A stretch of DNA of 61,330 bases from NCBI GenBank assembly GCA_034421015.1, contig DAOUKT010000005.1, positions 1 to 61,330 on the forward strand, written 5' to 3'. Position 1 is the stretch's first letter, and each line of letters begins with the position of its first letter. The DNA is from DAOUJW01 sp034421015 (GTDB lineage: Bacteria; Chloroflexota; Dehalococcoidia; Lucifugimonadales; UBA2985). Positions 8,515-17,659 of the stretch are shown piece by piece. The position numbers and the translations under genes are program-made. The notes under the pieces were generated by a model. The model did not search any database. It was not told the DNA's origin and saw only the letters and a list, made by a program, of their open reading frames with translations.

Positions 8515-11500
8515 CTAAGTAGCAAAGCGAGGGTCTCCCTGCACGACCCGGTATATCTCCACCGTGGGGTTGGAGTACGCAAGCTCAAGCTCAGCGCCGA
8601 CCATGCGCCGGAACTTGTCCAGCCCGCGCTCCGGGTAGTAGTGACGCTCTATGTCTCCCACGTAGATGTACTCGACCTCGTACTTGCGCAGCAGCCTCAG
8701 TGCGTCCCCTGTGTTGGTGGTGGAGTAGATGCGCTGCACGTCGGCAAGGCGGTCCTGGATTGTCGGCCCATAGCCCCGCTGCTGGGACTGGTGGTTGTCC
8801 CAGCCAATGACCGTCGGAAGGCCGGTGTAGATGGCAATCCTGGTGTGCAGGCTGCGGTAAAGCTCTCCGTGCCCCTCCAGCACCACGGGCGAACCCTGGA
8901 CGGCGCCGCTCCTGAGCCACTGGATAGCGTCGTACTCCCCCTTCAGGTCCTCTCGGGCCGCGCCCCGGTCGAAGGAGTACGAAGCCGACTCCATGTACGC
9001 CATTCCGTTGAGGGTCATCGGCAGGACCTCGAACCTGTCCCGCAGCCGGTCCCGGGTCCCGCCAACGGTGTACATGGAGCCTGCGACCACGAGAATCGCC
9101 AGCGCGCCCAGCCAGATCCCGTGGGGGAGGCGGCGACCTCGGAAGACCGCCCGCCCGAAGTCCATTCGCCACAGGAGGTACGCCGATGCGATGCCCATGA
9201 GAATCCAGGCCTGGAGGTAGAACTTGAACACGGTGTTCATGCGGGCTATGTCGCCCTTGATGGTGACCAGGTCCACCATTACGCCTATGAGCAGGGCCAG
9301 GAACAGCATGGCCGCGGCGTACGCGCCGAAGGTCTCATCGCCGGAGGAGGCCCATTGCCATGCGAGCATTCCGGTCGCCACAAGAAGCACGAAGATGAAC
9401 GCTGCGGTGGCGTACCCGCTCAGCGCCAGGGTGATGACGGTTATCAGCGGTATGCCCGCGGCAAATGTCAGTCTCAGCGACCTGCCGGGGTCGGCGGCCA
9501 GCTCTTCGGCGTAACCCCTCATGCCGCGGCCCCCGGTCAACCCCGCGGCGTACCTGAGGAACGGGGCCAGCAGGCTGCGCGACTGGGACACCAGGAACGT
9601 CAACGCGAGGAAGACAAAAATCGCGTGTATGCCCAGGTAGGCGTAGATGGGAGTCTGCCAGTTGCTGAAGAACACGCCGTCGGCGAAGGAGCGGTATCCG
9701 TTGATGAAGGGCGCAAAGAGCAGGGCGGTGAGCAGGAACAGGACGGCCGCCTGCGTCGCTACCCGGAGCAGCATCAAGGGGGATACCCGGCCTGAGCGCG
9801 CGAACTCCCCGATGAAAACGGCCCCTCCGCCTACCAGCAGTTGTGTGGGGTAGTCCCAGGTGTTGATGGCCCGCAGTGAGCCGACGGCCAGGGCCAGAAG
9901 CAGCAGGTGGGCCGCTCTGGTTGCGAGGCCTTCGCCGTCCCTTATGCGTAGCGCCAGGGTCAGGGCCAAGCCCAGGGACAGCAGGGCAAAGGGTATGGCC
10001 ATCATGTGGGCGTGAAGGTCGGCGAACAGGAAGGTGAAGAATGGGAACTCGGTGATCTCGTAACCCGGCGGGTTGCCCGGGGGTATCAGGCGGCTGCTGC
10101 GCCAGAAGTCGAAGGCCCCGAAGGGCTGGCTTTCTACAAGCGACCTGTAGACGCCCTGACCCAACTGGATCGCGCCGTCCAGGTTCCCCATGACGGCCAC
10201 GAAGAACGCCCCCGCCAGCCCGGCCAGGACTGCCCATACGCCGCTCCTCACGATGCCCAGGCTGCGCCTGGAGCCCTCCGCGAGGTTGTAGACCAGCGAG
10301 AACACAGCGGAGGTCGTGAGGGCGAAGAACAGTGGCACGGCGAGGTTGAAGGCCACCTCCGTTGTGATGCCGGTCACCTTCACCAGGCTGGCGACGATCA
10401 GCTGTCCGAAGTAGTAGTAGTTGATGTACCCCCCGGCAAACCAGGGATCGTAGGGGGGCATGAACGTGGAGCGCACCACCGCGTTGAGGTAGGCCATCTC
10501 CATCGGCTTCTCGCCGCCGTTGAAGGGGTGCCACAGGTCCGGGTTGGCGGCCCTGAGCAGCAGGAATGCGGCAAAGGACACCAGGAAAAGCGACTCTCCA
10601 ATCGCGACCAGGCGCAGGTTCTCTCGGAAGAAGGCGGGCACGTCCACCCGCCGGGTGACCACGGCCACGACTGAGCCGCCGGCCAGGAGCAGTGCCGCGA
10701 GCAGTATCGAGCTGCGGGAGAAGGGCATCCACTGGAGGCTGGCGAACATCCAGGCGACGTAGGCCGTCACCAGGATCGCCAGGGGCTTGGCCAGGAGATA
10801 GCCCCGGTCCGGCAGCGCCTTGAACACCAGCAGGCTGAGAGGCAGCGCGAGCAAGGCCAGCGCCTGCACCCAGAGGAGCCAGACCACCGCCGGAAAGCGG
10901 CTCGACAGGCTGTCCGGGTTGAAGATGGAGGTCCACGTCCCGCCCGCGCGCTGGGCTGCGAGGGTCGCCTCCGGCAGCAGCAGGCTCTTCTCCTCTGATG
11001 GTGGCGACGGAGGTTCCAGGAGACGGTTCAGCAGCTCCGGCTCCGGCAGGCGCTCCAAGTTCCTGAAGATGAGCGCCTTGGGCCGGTCGTAGACGCTGAA
11101 ACTCTCATCGGCGTAGCCCATGTTGATGGTCAACGGGGCCGGCCGGAACGTCCCAAGCTCCCTCGGGACCGGCAGGCCGGGGCGGGTGAAGGTGTCGTCC
11201 ACGAACGCGATGCCAAGCAGGTTCGGGTACGAGGTCTCCCAATGCTCCAGCCGGTAACCCAGGTCGCCCGCAAAGAGGCGGCGGTAGTATTCGCCGCTCC
11301 GGGGGTACTTCTCCGGCAGGCGCGGGATGCTGCCGTAGAGCCGGTTGCTGAAGAAGACCAGGTAGTCGGCGCCGGCGAGTTGCCCTGCCACTTTGGTCAT
11401 CTTGTCCACGCCGCCGCCGTAGAGAATGGCGTCGTGGTCGTACATGGTCATGCAGGACTTGGAGTCGTCCGGCACGCCGCGACAGCCTATGACGTAACCC

Positions 11501-12951
11501 CGGGTGTCCGGCAGCGACTCCTCCCAGTGCTCCATCAGTATCACGGAGCCCTGGGGAACGTTGTCGTTGACCCACGCGGAGGCCCTCTTGGCCGTGTGCG
11601 GCTCGGCGTAAATCGACGCGTAAGAGAGGGTGTAGAAGGCCGTGGCCGCAATCAGGAGGCCGATACCCCAGCGGACCAGAGGCAGATGTCGCCTGCTGAG
11701 TTTGGCGACCTCGTCGTGCGCCCAGAAGATCATTCGAGACCCGAAGATGAGCAGGAAGGGCGTCAGGGGCAGCATGTAGCGCAGGAACTTCACCTGGACG
11801 TAGCCTGTCAGGAGGAAGTAGGGGAGCACCCAGGCCAGGATGAGCAGCTCGCCCTTGCGCCGGTGGACCGCGGCGGAGCCGACGGCGAACAGGACGGAGA
11901 CCCAGGCCACTATTCCCAGGGGCATCCCCAGCCCGAAGAGGGATAGCTGCCGGATGTGGTACCAGTAGGCGGTGGTGTCGATGTACTGCTGGGTGTAAGG
12001 CCGCCCCGACACGCCCCGGGCCATCGCAAACTCGCCGCCAAGGTCGCAGGCGTAGTAGTTGCTGTCCAGGAACTCCAGGAAGGAGTAGGGTACCTCGCAG
12101 GGCGTGGGCCTCGACCAGTCGAGGAAGGCGTAGGGGGTGGCGGCGAAGAAGACGACGACGCAGGCCGCGCCTCCAATGAGCATATTGCGCACGACGGAGA
12201 TCAGGACAGATCGGGTCGGCATTGCCAGGGCAAACTCCCGGCCCGGAGCGGAGAAGGCGTAGAGGACGTGGGCCAGCGCCCAGGCCAGAAGCAGCGGAGC
12301 GACGCTTATCTTGGAGGCCAGCGCCAGCCCGATGAAAGCCCCGGACAGGGTGGAGTCCCTCAGACGGCCCTCCTCCATCAGGCGCACCATGTAGTACACC
12401 GACGTGACTATGAAGAATGTCAGGAAGGTGTCGACGGTGTAGAAGTGGCTGAGCTGGATGTGGATGACTGCCAGGGCCGCGAAGAGGGACGCCAGGATAC
12501 CCACACGCCTTCCGTAGAGGCTCGATGCTATCAGGAAGACCATCAGCGTCGTGCCCACGTCGGCGAGGCTGGAGAGGGCGCGGCCCAGGTAGCCGATGCC
12601 GTGGAAGTTCACCTCCACAAAGGGCGAGACCAGCGTCTGAGCGATCTTGGCGGCGTAGATTGGAAGGCTGCCGTAGGGGAACCAGCGAGGGTTGAGGGGG
12701 CTCTCCTCCGGGTCCAGCAGCACGCCCAGGTCCGAGAGGGGCGGCCAGCTCATGTCGTTGACGCGGAACATGACGGCGCGCTCGTCGGGGTGGAAGAGGC
12801 CGCCCTGGTCCCAGTTGATGCCGTAGAGTCGCAGGGCCAAGGCCAGCAGGAGGATGAGGAGGGGGGCGTAGGAGAGGCCCAGGCTTTGGGCGGTCAGAAG
12901 CAGATTACGCGGAGGGGCCGAGGGCGTTGCATCTGGAGTAGGCTGGTCCAC
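8515..12951 (-). CDS. Giant GT39-like glycosyltransferase / DUF2298 fusion membrane protein
   Basis: A 1478-residue polytopic membrane protein. Residues 1-600 resemble the PMT/GT39 superfamily of lipid-sugar-dependent glycosyltransferases: many membrane helices, with an early extracytoplasmic loop carrying FHPDERAV (about 50-58) at the site of the catalytic Asp/Glu. Residues from about 780 on form a DUF2298 (YYY) domain, with the diagnostic YINYYYFGQ motif near residue 842. A soluble stretch near 560-670 joins them. The likely job is transfer of sugar to an envelope acceptor; donor and acceptor are unknown. The GTG start lies about 3 nt after the predicted transcription start, so the mRNA may be leaderless. 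Confidence 0.85.
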   Translation of the reverse strand: MDQPTPDATPSAPPRNLLLTAQSLGLSYAPLLILLLALALRLYGINWDQGGLFHPDERAVMFRVNDMSWPPLSDLGVLLDPEESPLNPRWFPYGSLPIYAAKIAQTLVSPFVEVNFHGIGYLGRALSSLADVGTTLMVFLIASSLYGRRVGILASLFAALAVIHIQLSHFYTVDTFLTFFIVTSVYYMVRLMEEGRLRDSTLSGAFIGLALASKISVAPLLLAWALAHVLYAFSAPGREFALAMPTRSVLISVVRNMLIGGAACVVVFFAATPYAFLDWSRPTPCEVPYSFLEFLDSNYYACDLGGEFAMARGVSGRPYTQQYIDTTAYWYHIRQLSLFGLGMPLGIVAWVSVLFAVGSAAVHRRKGELLILAWVLPYFLLTGYVQVKFLRYMLPLTPFLLIFGSRMIFWAHDEVAKLSRRHLPLVRWGIGLLIAATAFYTLSYASIYAEPHTAKRASAWVNDNVPQGSVILMEHWEESLPDTRGYVIGCRGVPDDSKSCMTMYDHDAILYGGGVDKMTKVAGQLAGADYLVFFSNRLYGSIPRLPEKYPRSGEYYRRLFAGDLGYRLEHWETSYPNLLGIAFVDDTFTRPGLPVPRELGTFRPAPLTINMGYADESFSVYDRPKALIFRNLERLPEPELLNRLLEPPSPPSEEKSLLLPEATLAAQRAGGTWTSIFNPDSLSSRFPAVVWLLWVQALALLALPLSLLVFKALPDRGYLLAKPLAILVTAYVAWMFASLQWMPFSRSSILLAALLLAGGSVVAVVTRRVDVPAFFRENLRLVAIGESLFLVSFAAFLLLRAANPDLWHPFNGGEKPMEMAYLNAVVRSTFMPPYDPWFAGGYINYYYFGQLIVASLVKVTGITTEVAFNLAVPLFFALTTSAVFSLVYNLAEGSRRSLGIVRSGVWAVLAGLAGAFFVAVMGNLDGAIQLGQGVYRSLVESQPFGAFDFWRSSRLIPPGNPPGYEITEFPFFTFLFADLHAHMMAIPFALLSLGLALTLALRIRDGEGLATRAAHLLLLALAVGSLRAINTWDYPTQLLVGGGAVFIGEFARSGRVSPLMLLRVATQAAVLFLLTALLFAPFINGYRSFADGVFFSNWQTPIYAYLGIHAIFVFLALTFLVSQSRSLLAPFLRYAAGLTGGRGMRGYAEELAADPGRSLRLTFAAGIPLITVITLALSGYATAAFIFVLLVATGMLAWQWASSGDETFGAYAAAMLFLALLIGVMVDLVTIKGDIARMNTVFKFYLQAWILMGIASAYLLWRMDFGRAVFRGRRLPHGIWLGALAILVVAGSMYTVGGTRDRLRDRFEVLPMTLNGMAYMESASYSFDRGAAREDLKGEYDAIQWLRSGAVQGSPVVLEGHGELYRSLHTRIAIYTGLPTVIGWDNHQSQQRGYGPTIQDRLADVQRIYSTTNTGDALRLLRKYEVEYIYVGDIERHYYPERGLDKFRRMVGAELELAYSNPTVEIYRVVQGDPRFAT

Positions 12952-12960
12952 AGTAGGGCT

Positions 12961-12989
12961 ATTCTATCAAGGCGAGGGGAGAGGGGCAA
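12961..12989 (-). promoter_or_regulatory. Promoter for the GT39-DUF2298 gene (leaderless)
   Basis: Minus-strand TTGCCC (12989-12984), 17-bp spacer, TAGAAT (12966-12961). The predicted transcription start (about 12954) is essentially at the GTG start codon (12951), and no Shine-Dalgarno precedes that codon. Confidence 0.55.
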
Positions 12990-13131
12990 AGTGGCTGAAA
13001 TCCAGGTACGGACTTGGATTGAAGCGCGTGGGTTCGGCAATGCGAGAAACTAAGACTTTGTGGTAGTGTCTCCTTGGGAAGAATGGGGAATAGCTGGTAT
13101 TGTTTTGGCAAACCGAGAGATGGGAATCGAT

Positions 13132-13512
13132 ATGAAAACGTCATTGATGGATCTGATTGACAGGGCACCTTGGAGGGAGGCAGTCACCTACAGGGAGACC
13201 TGGCCTCATGAGTACGTCCTGCGGGAGAAAGACGGCCAGCAGGAGTTGTTCTCCGCCATCATCCCGCGGTTCAAGGATGGCGAGGGTGTCCAGGGACGCT
13301 TCTTTGGCACAAATCCGACTTACCTGTTCCTTGGTGGGTACAAATACTGGTTCATGGATCCTTTGGAGGAGCTTGAGCAGGATGTGAAGGGAGAGTTTGG
13401 GTTGAACCGCGCCCGCCTCTTCTACGACCGCCGTGACTTCATCATCCAGCCTGGAGACACGCGGTTCCCGGAGGACTATCCAGCGCCGCCTCTGAGCAAC
13501 TCAACTAACTGA
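13132..13512 (+). CDS. Conserved protein of unknown function paired with a nuclease
   Basis: A 126-residue soluble protein rich in aromatic residues (motifs DLIDRAPWREAVTYR, WPHEYVLR, GRFFGTNPTYLFLGGYKYWFM, RRDFIIQPGDTRFPEDYPAP). I recognise the pattern as a widespread conserved hypothetical without an assigned function. The ATG at 13132 follows GATGGGA; in-frame starts upstream at 13120 and 13060 exist. It ends 12 bp before the PD-(D/E)XK nuclease gene, so the two form a unit. Codon use is less GC-biased than in the flanking housekeeping genes. Confidence 0.7.
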   Translation: MKTSLMDLIDRAPWREAVTYRETWPHEYVLREKDGQQELFSAIIPRFKDGEGVQGRFFGTNPTYLFLGGYKYWFMDPLEELEQDVKGEFGLNRARLFYDRRDFIIQPGDTRFPEDYPAPPLSNSTN

Positions 13513-13524
13513 GGGAGGTGTCCA

Positions 13525-14547
13525 ATGTCCGATCACGACACGCTGCTGGCTTATCTGGTTCCTAAACTTACTGGAGGTGTCGAAGACGCCGCAACGGAGG
13601 CTCTTGCTTACATCTTGAACAAATCTGCCTCTTGCAGAGAGTCACTGGCCGAATTGATCGGCATTGACGTTGGGGACCTGGGAAGGGTGGAAACCCAAGT
13701 CATAGCACCGGACCAGTCGCGGCCTGACTTAGTGTGGTTCGATGGTGACAATGAAAGGCGGGTAATTGTTGAGGCAAAATTCTGGGCAGGACTCACTGAG
13801 AATCAACCCAAAGCCTACATTGAACAGCTGCCAGAAACAGAGAAATCGGTATTGTTGTTCTTGGTGCCGGAAGTCAGAATTAACACGCTCTGGCATACCA
13901 TCAACATTAGAGCCGGCGGTGATGGAATCCAGTTGGAAACCGTGGGTTCATCTAGCCGCGTGCCCACAGCAGAGGTGTCGGGTACTGAGCAGCGACTTAT
14001 CATGGTAAGTTGGACTAGACTGCTGAACGGAATGCTGTCTGTTGCGGAGAATTCAGAGATAAGCGCAGACATAATACAACTGCTAGGACTTGCCCAGCGT
14101 CAGGACGAGGAGGCGTTTCTGCCACTCCATGCGGAGGAGCTTGGCCCAGCCTTTGCTAGACGGATAAAGGGCATTGTACGTCTCATTGAAGACGCTGTAG
14201 TCGCCCGGGGCGCCAGGCAAGGTTGGATAAACATTTCAGGACTAAGTACATCATCACTAGGCTATGGGTACGGGAGATATTTCAGATTCTCGGAGGCGGA
14301 TGAAGTGTGGAGGTTGTGTCTTGACTATAATCAATGGGCAACAGGCGGAGAGACTCCTCTCTGGCTCCAGTCAGGTGGCGGGGTCAATCTGGCGGAGGCA
14401 ATTGATCAGTCAAGATTCCTGGTCAATGGATCATGGATAGCCATCTACCTGAAGACGGGCGTTGAGTATGACGATGTGCTTGATGATGTGGTGCGTCAGC
14501 TACAGGAGATAGGAGAGGCCGTCAGGAAGCTCTCCAAATCTACTTAG
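13525..14547 (+). CDS. PD-(D/E)XK nuclease superfamily protein
   Basis: A 340-residue protein with a restriction-endonuclease-like core near the N-terminus: RVETQV (E56), RPDLVW (D68), then VIVEAKFWAG (E83-x-K85) followed by a conserved-looking Q94 on the next helix. This matches the E...PD...ExK active-site layout. The remaining 200 residues have no motif I recognise and may recognise the target. An ATG follows GGGAGGTGTCC. It is the second gene of a two-gene unit with the small protein upstream. There is no methyltransferase nearby, so a classical restriction-modification role is not supported. Defence or repair is possible. Confidence 0.75.
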   Translation: MSDHDTLLAYLVPKLTGGVEDAATEALAYILNKSASCRESLAELIGIDVGDLGRVETQVIAPDQSRPDLVWFDGDNERRVIVEAKFWAGLTENQPKAYIEQLPETEKSVLLFLVPEVRINTLWHTINIRAGGDGIQLETVGSSSRVPTAEVSGTEQRLIMVSWTRLLNGMLSVAENSEISADIIQLLGLAQRQDEEAFLPLHAEELGPAFARRIKGIVRLIEDAVVARGARQGWINISGLSTSSLGYGYGRYFRFSEADEVWRLCLDYNQWATGGETPLWLQSGGGVNLAEAIDQSRFLVNGSWIAIYLKTGVEYDDVLDDVVRQLQEIGEAVRKLSKST

Positions 14548-14594
14548 TGACGGCGCGCGGGTGGCCCGCCCTGGTACCCTGACTGACCCAAAGA

Positions 14595-14626
14595 ATGCGG
14601 CCCCTTCCATTAGGAAGGGGCCGCAT
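14595..14626. terminator. Bidirectional terminator between nuclease and gap genes
   Basis: A perfect 14-bp stem (ATGCGGCCCCTTCC / GGAAGGGGCCGCAT) with a four-base loop. Toward the minus strand it is followed by TCTTT and toward the plus strand by ATAAG. It lies between convergent genes and probably ends the gap operon. Confidence 0.8.
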
Positions 14627-14648
14627 ATAAGACCTCTATATTTGGCTT

Positions 14649-15662
14649 CTACAGCCCCTGGTCAACCAGGTAGGCGCACAGGTCCGCCGTGCGGCAGGAG
14701 TAGCCCCACTCGTTGTCGTACCAGCCCAGGATCTTCACCATGTTGCCCTCCATGACCATCGTGGAGAGGGCGTCGAAGATGCAGCTGTGGGGGTTGTAGA
14801 CGATGTCCGCGCTGACAATCGGGTCTTCGTTGTACTCCAGCACACCCTTGAGGTTGGAGGCCGCGGCCTCCTTGAAGGCGGCGTTCACGTCGTCCACGCT
14901 GACCGACTTGCCCACCTCCGCCACGAAGTCCGTGATTGAGCCGGTGGACACCGGCACGCGGAGGGCCATGCCGTGTATCTTGCCCTGCAGCTCCGGCACA
15001 ATTACGCCAACGGCCCTGGCCGCGCCGGTGGTTGTGGGGATGATGTTCTGCGCGGCCGCCCGGGCCCGGCGCAGGTCGTCATGGGCCTGGTCCAGGATGC
15101 GCTGGTCGTTGGTGTAGGCGTGGACCGTGGTCATAAGGCCGTGGTTCACGGTGAAGTTATCGTGGAGCACCTTGACCATGGGCGCGATGCAGTTGGTGGT
15201 GCAGGATGCGTTGGAGAGCACCTTGTGGCTGGCGGGGTCGTACTGGGTCTGGTTGACGCCCAGGACCACCATAACGTCCTCGTTCCTTGCCGGAGCGGAG
15301 ATGATGACCTTCTTCGCGCCTCCGGCGATGTGCCCGGCGGCCTTCTCAGCGTCGGTGAAGATGCCGGTGGACTCCACCACTATGTCCACGCCCAGCTTGC
15401 CCCAGGGCAGGCTGGCGGGGTCTCGCTCCGCGAGCACCTGCACCTCTTTGCCGTCTATGATGAGGGCGTTCTCCTCGGCGGCGACGGTCCCGGGGTAGAC
15501 CCCGTAGTTGGTGTCGTACTTGAACAGGTGGGCGTTGGTCTTGGCGTCCGTGAGGTCGTTGACGGCCACAACCTCCAGCTTGTCCGGGTGCCGCTCCATC
15601 GAGGCCCGCAGCACCTGCCGTCCTATTCGTCCGAACCCGTTGATGCCTATCCGCGTGGTCAT
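14649..15662 (-). CDS. gap: Glyceraldehyde-3-phosphate dehydrogenase, type I
   Basis: Oxidative phosphorylation of glyceraldehyde-3-phosphate in glycolysis or the reverse step in gluconeogenesis. The 337-residue protein has the NAD-binding GINGFGRIGR (residues 6-15), the catalytic SNASCTTNC motif, HAYTNDQ and the C-terminal WYDNEWGYS. The ATG at 15662 follows GAAGGAGG at ideal spacing. It lies 47 bp downstream of eno in a SLOG-eno-gap operon. Confidence 0.97.
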   Translation of the reverse strand: MTTRIGINGFGRIGRQVLRASMERHPDKLEVVAVNDLTDAKTNAHLFKYDTNYGVYPGTVAAEENALIIDGKEVQVLAERDPASLPWGKLGVDIVVESTGIFTDAEKAAGHIAGGAKKVIISAPARNEDVMVVLGVNQTQYDPASHKVLSNASCTTNCIAPMVKVLHDNFTVNHGLMTTVHAYTNDQRILDQAHDDLRRARAAAQNIIPTTTGAARAVGVIVPELQGKIHGMALRVPVSTGSITDFVAEVGKSVSVDDVNAAFKEAAASNLKGVLEYNEDPIVSADIVYNPHSCIFDALSTMVMEGNMVKILGWYDNEWGYSCRTADLCAYLVDQGL

Positions 15663-15709
15663 TGGCGCCTCCTTCAAACTACGTCTGTTGCTTCAGTCCG
15701 GCCCGGTTG

Positions 15710-16987
15710 TCACACCGGCAGAGCGCTCCGCCCGGGATAGCGGGCGTCCGCTCCAAGCTCCTCCTCGATTCGCAGCAGGCGGTTGTACTTGCACACCCGC
15801 TCGCTGCGGGCCGGCGCCCCGGCCTTGATCTGGCCCGCGGCCGTGGCCACGACCAGGTCGGCGATGGTCGTGTCTTCCGTCTCGCCGGAGCGGTGGCTTA
15901 TGACCGCGCTCCAGCCGGCGGCCCCCGCCATCTCGATGGCGTCCAGGGTCTCGGTCAGCGTGCCTATCTGGTTCAGCTTGATCAGAATGGAGTTGCTGGC
16001 CCTCTCCTGCACGCCTCGCAGAATGCGGTTGGTGTTGGTGGTGTACAGGTCGTCGCCCACAAGCTGCACGCGGTCACCCATCCTCTCCATCAGGAGGCCC
16101 CAGCCGTCCCAGTCGTCCTCCGCCATGCCGTCTTCAATGCTGATGATGGGGTAGGCGTCGACGAGCCGGGCGTAGAAATCGACCATCTCCTCGCTTGTGA
16201 GCGAGGCGCCCTCCCGGGGCAGGACGTACTTGCCGTCCTGGAACAGCTCCGTTGCGGCCACGTCCAGTCCGATGAAGCAGTCCACGCCGGGCCTGTAGCC
16301 CGCCTTCTCGATTGCGGCCAGGACCGACTCGACCGCGTCGCTGTTGGAGGGCAGCGACGGAGCGAAGCCGCCCTCGTCTCCGACGTTGGTGCTGTAGCCG
16401 CCTCCAACCAGCACGTCCTTGAGGGCCTGGTATATCTCCGCGCCCGCGCGAAAGGCCTCCCGGAAGGAGCCGACGCCCGCGGGGATGACCATGAACTCTT
16501 GGAAGTCGGCGGAGTCCTGGGCGTGCTTGCCGCCGTTGAGGATATTCAGCATGGGCACGGGCAGCAGGGAAGGGGAGTCCTGGCAGAGGTGACGATAGAG
16601 GGGCATACCCCTGGAGGAGGCGGCGGCGTGGGCCGCGGCCAGGGACACGCCCAGGATGGCGTTTGCGCCCAGTTTGCGCTTGTTGGGTGTGCCGTCGAGG
16701 CTTGTGAGCTTCTCGTCGAGGGAGCGCTGGTCCAGAGCGGAGACGCCGGTTATGGCCGGGCCGATGGTGTCGTTGACGTTGGCTACTGCGTTTAGGACGC
16801 CCTTGCCGCCGTACCGGGCCCTGTCCCCGTCCCGAAGCTCAACCGCCTCGTGGGCCCCGGTGCTGGCGCCGGACGGGACGGCCGCCCGGCCCGTGGAGCC
16901 GTCCTCCAGTGTGACGTCCACCTCCACGGTGGGGTTGCCCCTGGAGTCCAGGACCTCCCTGGCGCGGACGACTTTAATGTCGCTCAA
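15710..16987 (-). CDS. eno: Enolase
   Basis: Interconverts 2-phosphoglycerate and phosphoenolpyruvate. The 425-residue protein carries AREVLDSRGNPTVEVDV at the N-terminus, GASTGAHEAVELRD, the metal-binding SIEDGMAEDDWDGW, LVGDDLYTTN, and the C-terminal SHRSGETEDTTIADL and KAGAPARSERVCKYN. The start is a TTG five bases after GGGAGG, and it overlaps the stop of the upstream SLOG gene (TTGA). Confidence 0.97.
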   Translation of the reverse strand: MSDIKVVRAREVLDSRGNPTVEVDVTLEDGSTGRAAVPSGASTGAHEAVELRDGDRARYGGKGVLNAVANVNDTIGPAITGVSALDQRSLDEKLTSLDGTPNKRKLGANAILGVSLAAAHAAASSRGMPLYRHLCQDSPSLLPVPMLNILNGGKHAQDSADFQEFMVIPAGVGSFREAFRAGAEIYQALKDVLVGGGYSTNVGDEGGFAPSLPSNSDAVESVLAAIEKAGYRPGVDCFIGLDVAATELFQDGKYVLPREGASLTSEEMVDFYARLVDAYPIISIEDGMAEDDWDGWGLLMERMGDRVQLVGDDLYTTNTNRILRGVQERASNSILIKLNQIGTLTETLDAIEMAGAAGWSAVISHRSGETEDTTIADLVVATAAGQIKAGAPARSERVCKYNRLLRIEEELGADARYPGRSALPV

Positions 16988-17493
16988 GCTTGCCTCCCGC
17001 CTGCGGCCACCGCAGCCTCCCGGCTCGTGGCGGCCTGGATGGCCTTCTCCACGGCGTCGATGGGGCTGTGGGCCGGAATGATGTTGGGGTCGACCTCACC
17101 CTCGCGGGAAATCGACCAGGAGTTGAGTCCGATAACGGGGATGCCATCGCCCAGGGCGTGGCCTATCTCCGAGAGCGTCCCGTAGGCCCCGGCAATTGCG
17201 ATGGCCGCTCGCCCGGACCTCACAACGACGATGTTCCGGGCGTAGCCTATGCCTGTGCAGATGGGGATGTCCACGTAGGGGTTGGCGTCGGCGGGATCTG
17301 CGCCGGGAATAATGCCCACCGTCAGGCCGCCGGACTCCTTGGCGCCCCGGGATGCGGCCTCCATCACGCCCTTGAGCCCGCCCGTCACAACGATGATGCC
17401 TCGCTTTGCAAGCTCGCGCCCCACCTCTTCGGCCAGGCGTATGGCTTCGTGGGACGGCTCGCTTGCGCCTATGACGGAAATAAGCAGGCTCAA
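16984..17493 (-). CDS. SLOG-superfamily (TIGR00725-type) protein
   Basis: A 169-residue Rossmann-like protein of the DprA/LOG-related SLOG superfamily. It shows VVTGGLKGVMEAASRGAKESGG and GIGYARNIVVVRSGRAAIAIAGAYGTLSEIG. The last motif has AGAYGT where cytokinin-activating LOG enzymes have PGGxGT, so phosphoribohydrolase activity is doubtful; nucleotide or sugar-nucleotide binding is more likely. The TTG start is set by a GGAG six bases upstream. It is the first gene of the operon with eno and gap and overlaps eno by 4 bp. Confidence 0.8.
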   Translation of the reverse strand: MSLLISVIGASEPSHEAIRLAEEVGRELAKRGIIVVTGGLKGVMEAASRGAKESGGLTVGIIPGADPADANPYVDIPICTGIGYARNIVVVRSGRAAIAIAGAYGTLSEIGHALGDGIPVIGLNSWSISREGEVDPNIIPAHSPIDAVEKAIQAATSREAAVAAGGRQA

Positions 17494-17597
17494 TGTTGTC
17501 TCCAGTAGGTGGATTATACCATCCGGCAACTCCCAGGCAAAGGAAACGCGCCGGATCGTTGGGTATGGTTGAGCGCGGGCGTTCGCGTTGGTACAAG

Positions 17598-17623
17598 TAG
17601 GGACGGTTCGCGAACCGTCCCTA
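17598..17623. repeat. Perfect 26-bp palindrome
   Basis: TAGGGACGGTTCG immediately followed by its exact reverse complement. It lies upstream of the SLOG-eno-gap operon and of arsM. It has no T-tract, so it is either a REP-like element or a dyad operator. Only this one copy was noticed in the window. Confidence 0.6.
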
Positions 17624-17659
17624 AGGAGGGCGACGTCGCGGGTCGGGTATTCTCAACAG

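Noticed and set aside
8467..9795. Long open frame on the plus strand opposite the GT39-DUF2298 gene
   Set aside because: High-GC antisense shadow: low-complexity His/Val/Gly/Arg composition, no ribosome site, and the minus strand encodes a clear membrane protein over its whole length. The same holds for the other long frames within 9.3-13.0 kb.
16984..17493. LOG cytokinin-activating enzyme
   Set aside because: The PGGxGTxxE motif needed for LOG activity is AGAYGTLSE here; the TIGR00725-type SLOG assignment fits better.
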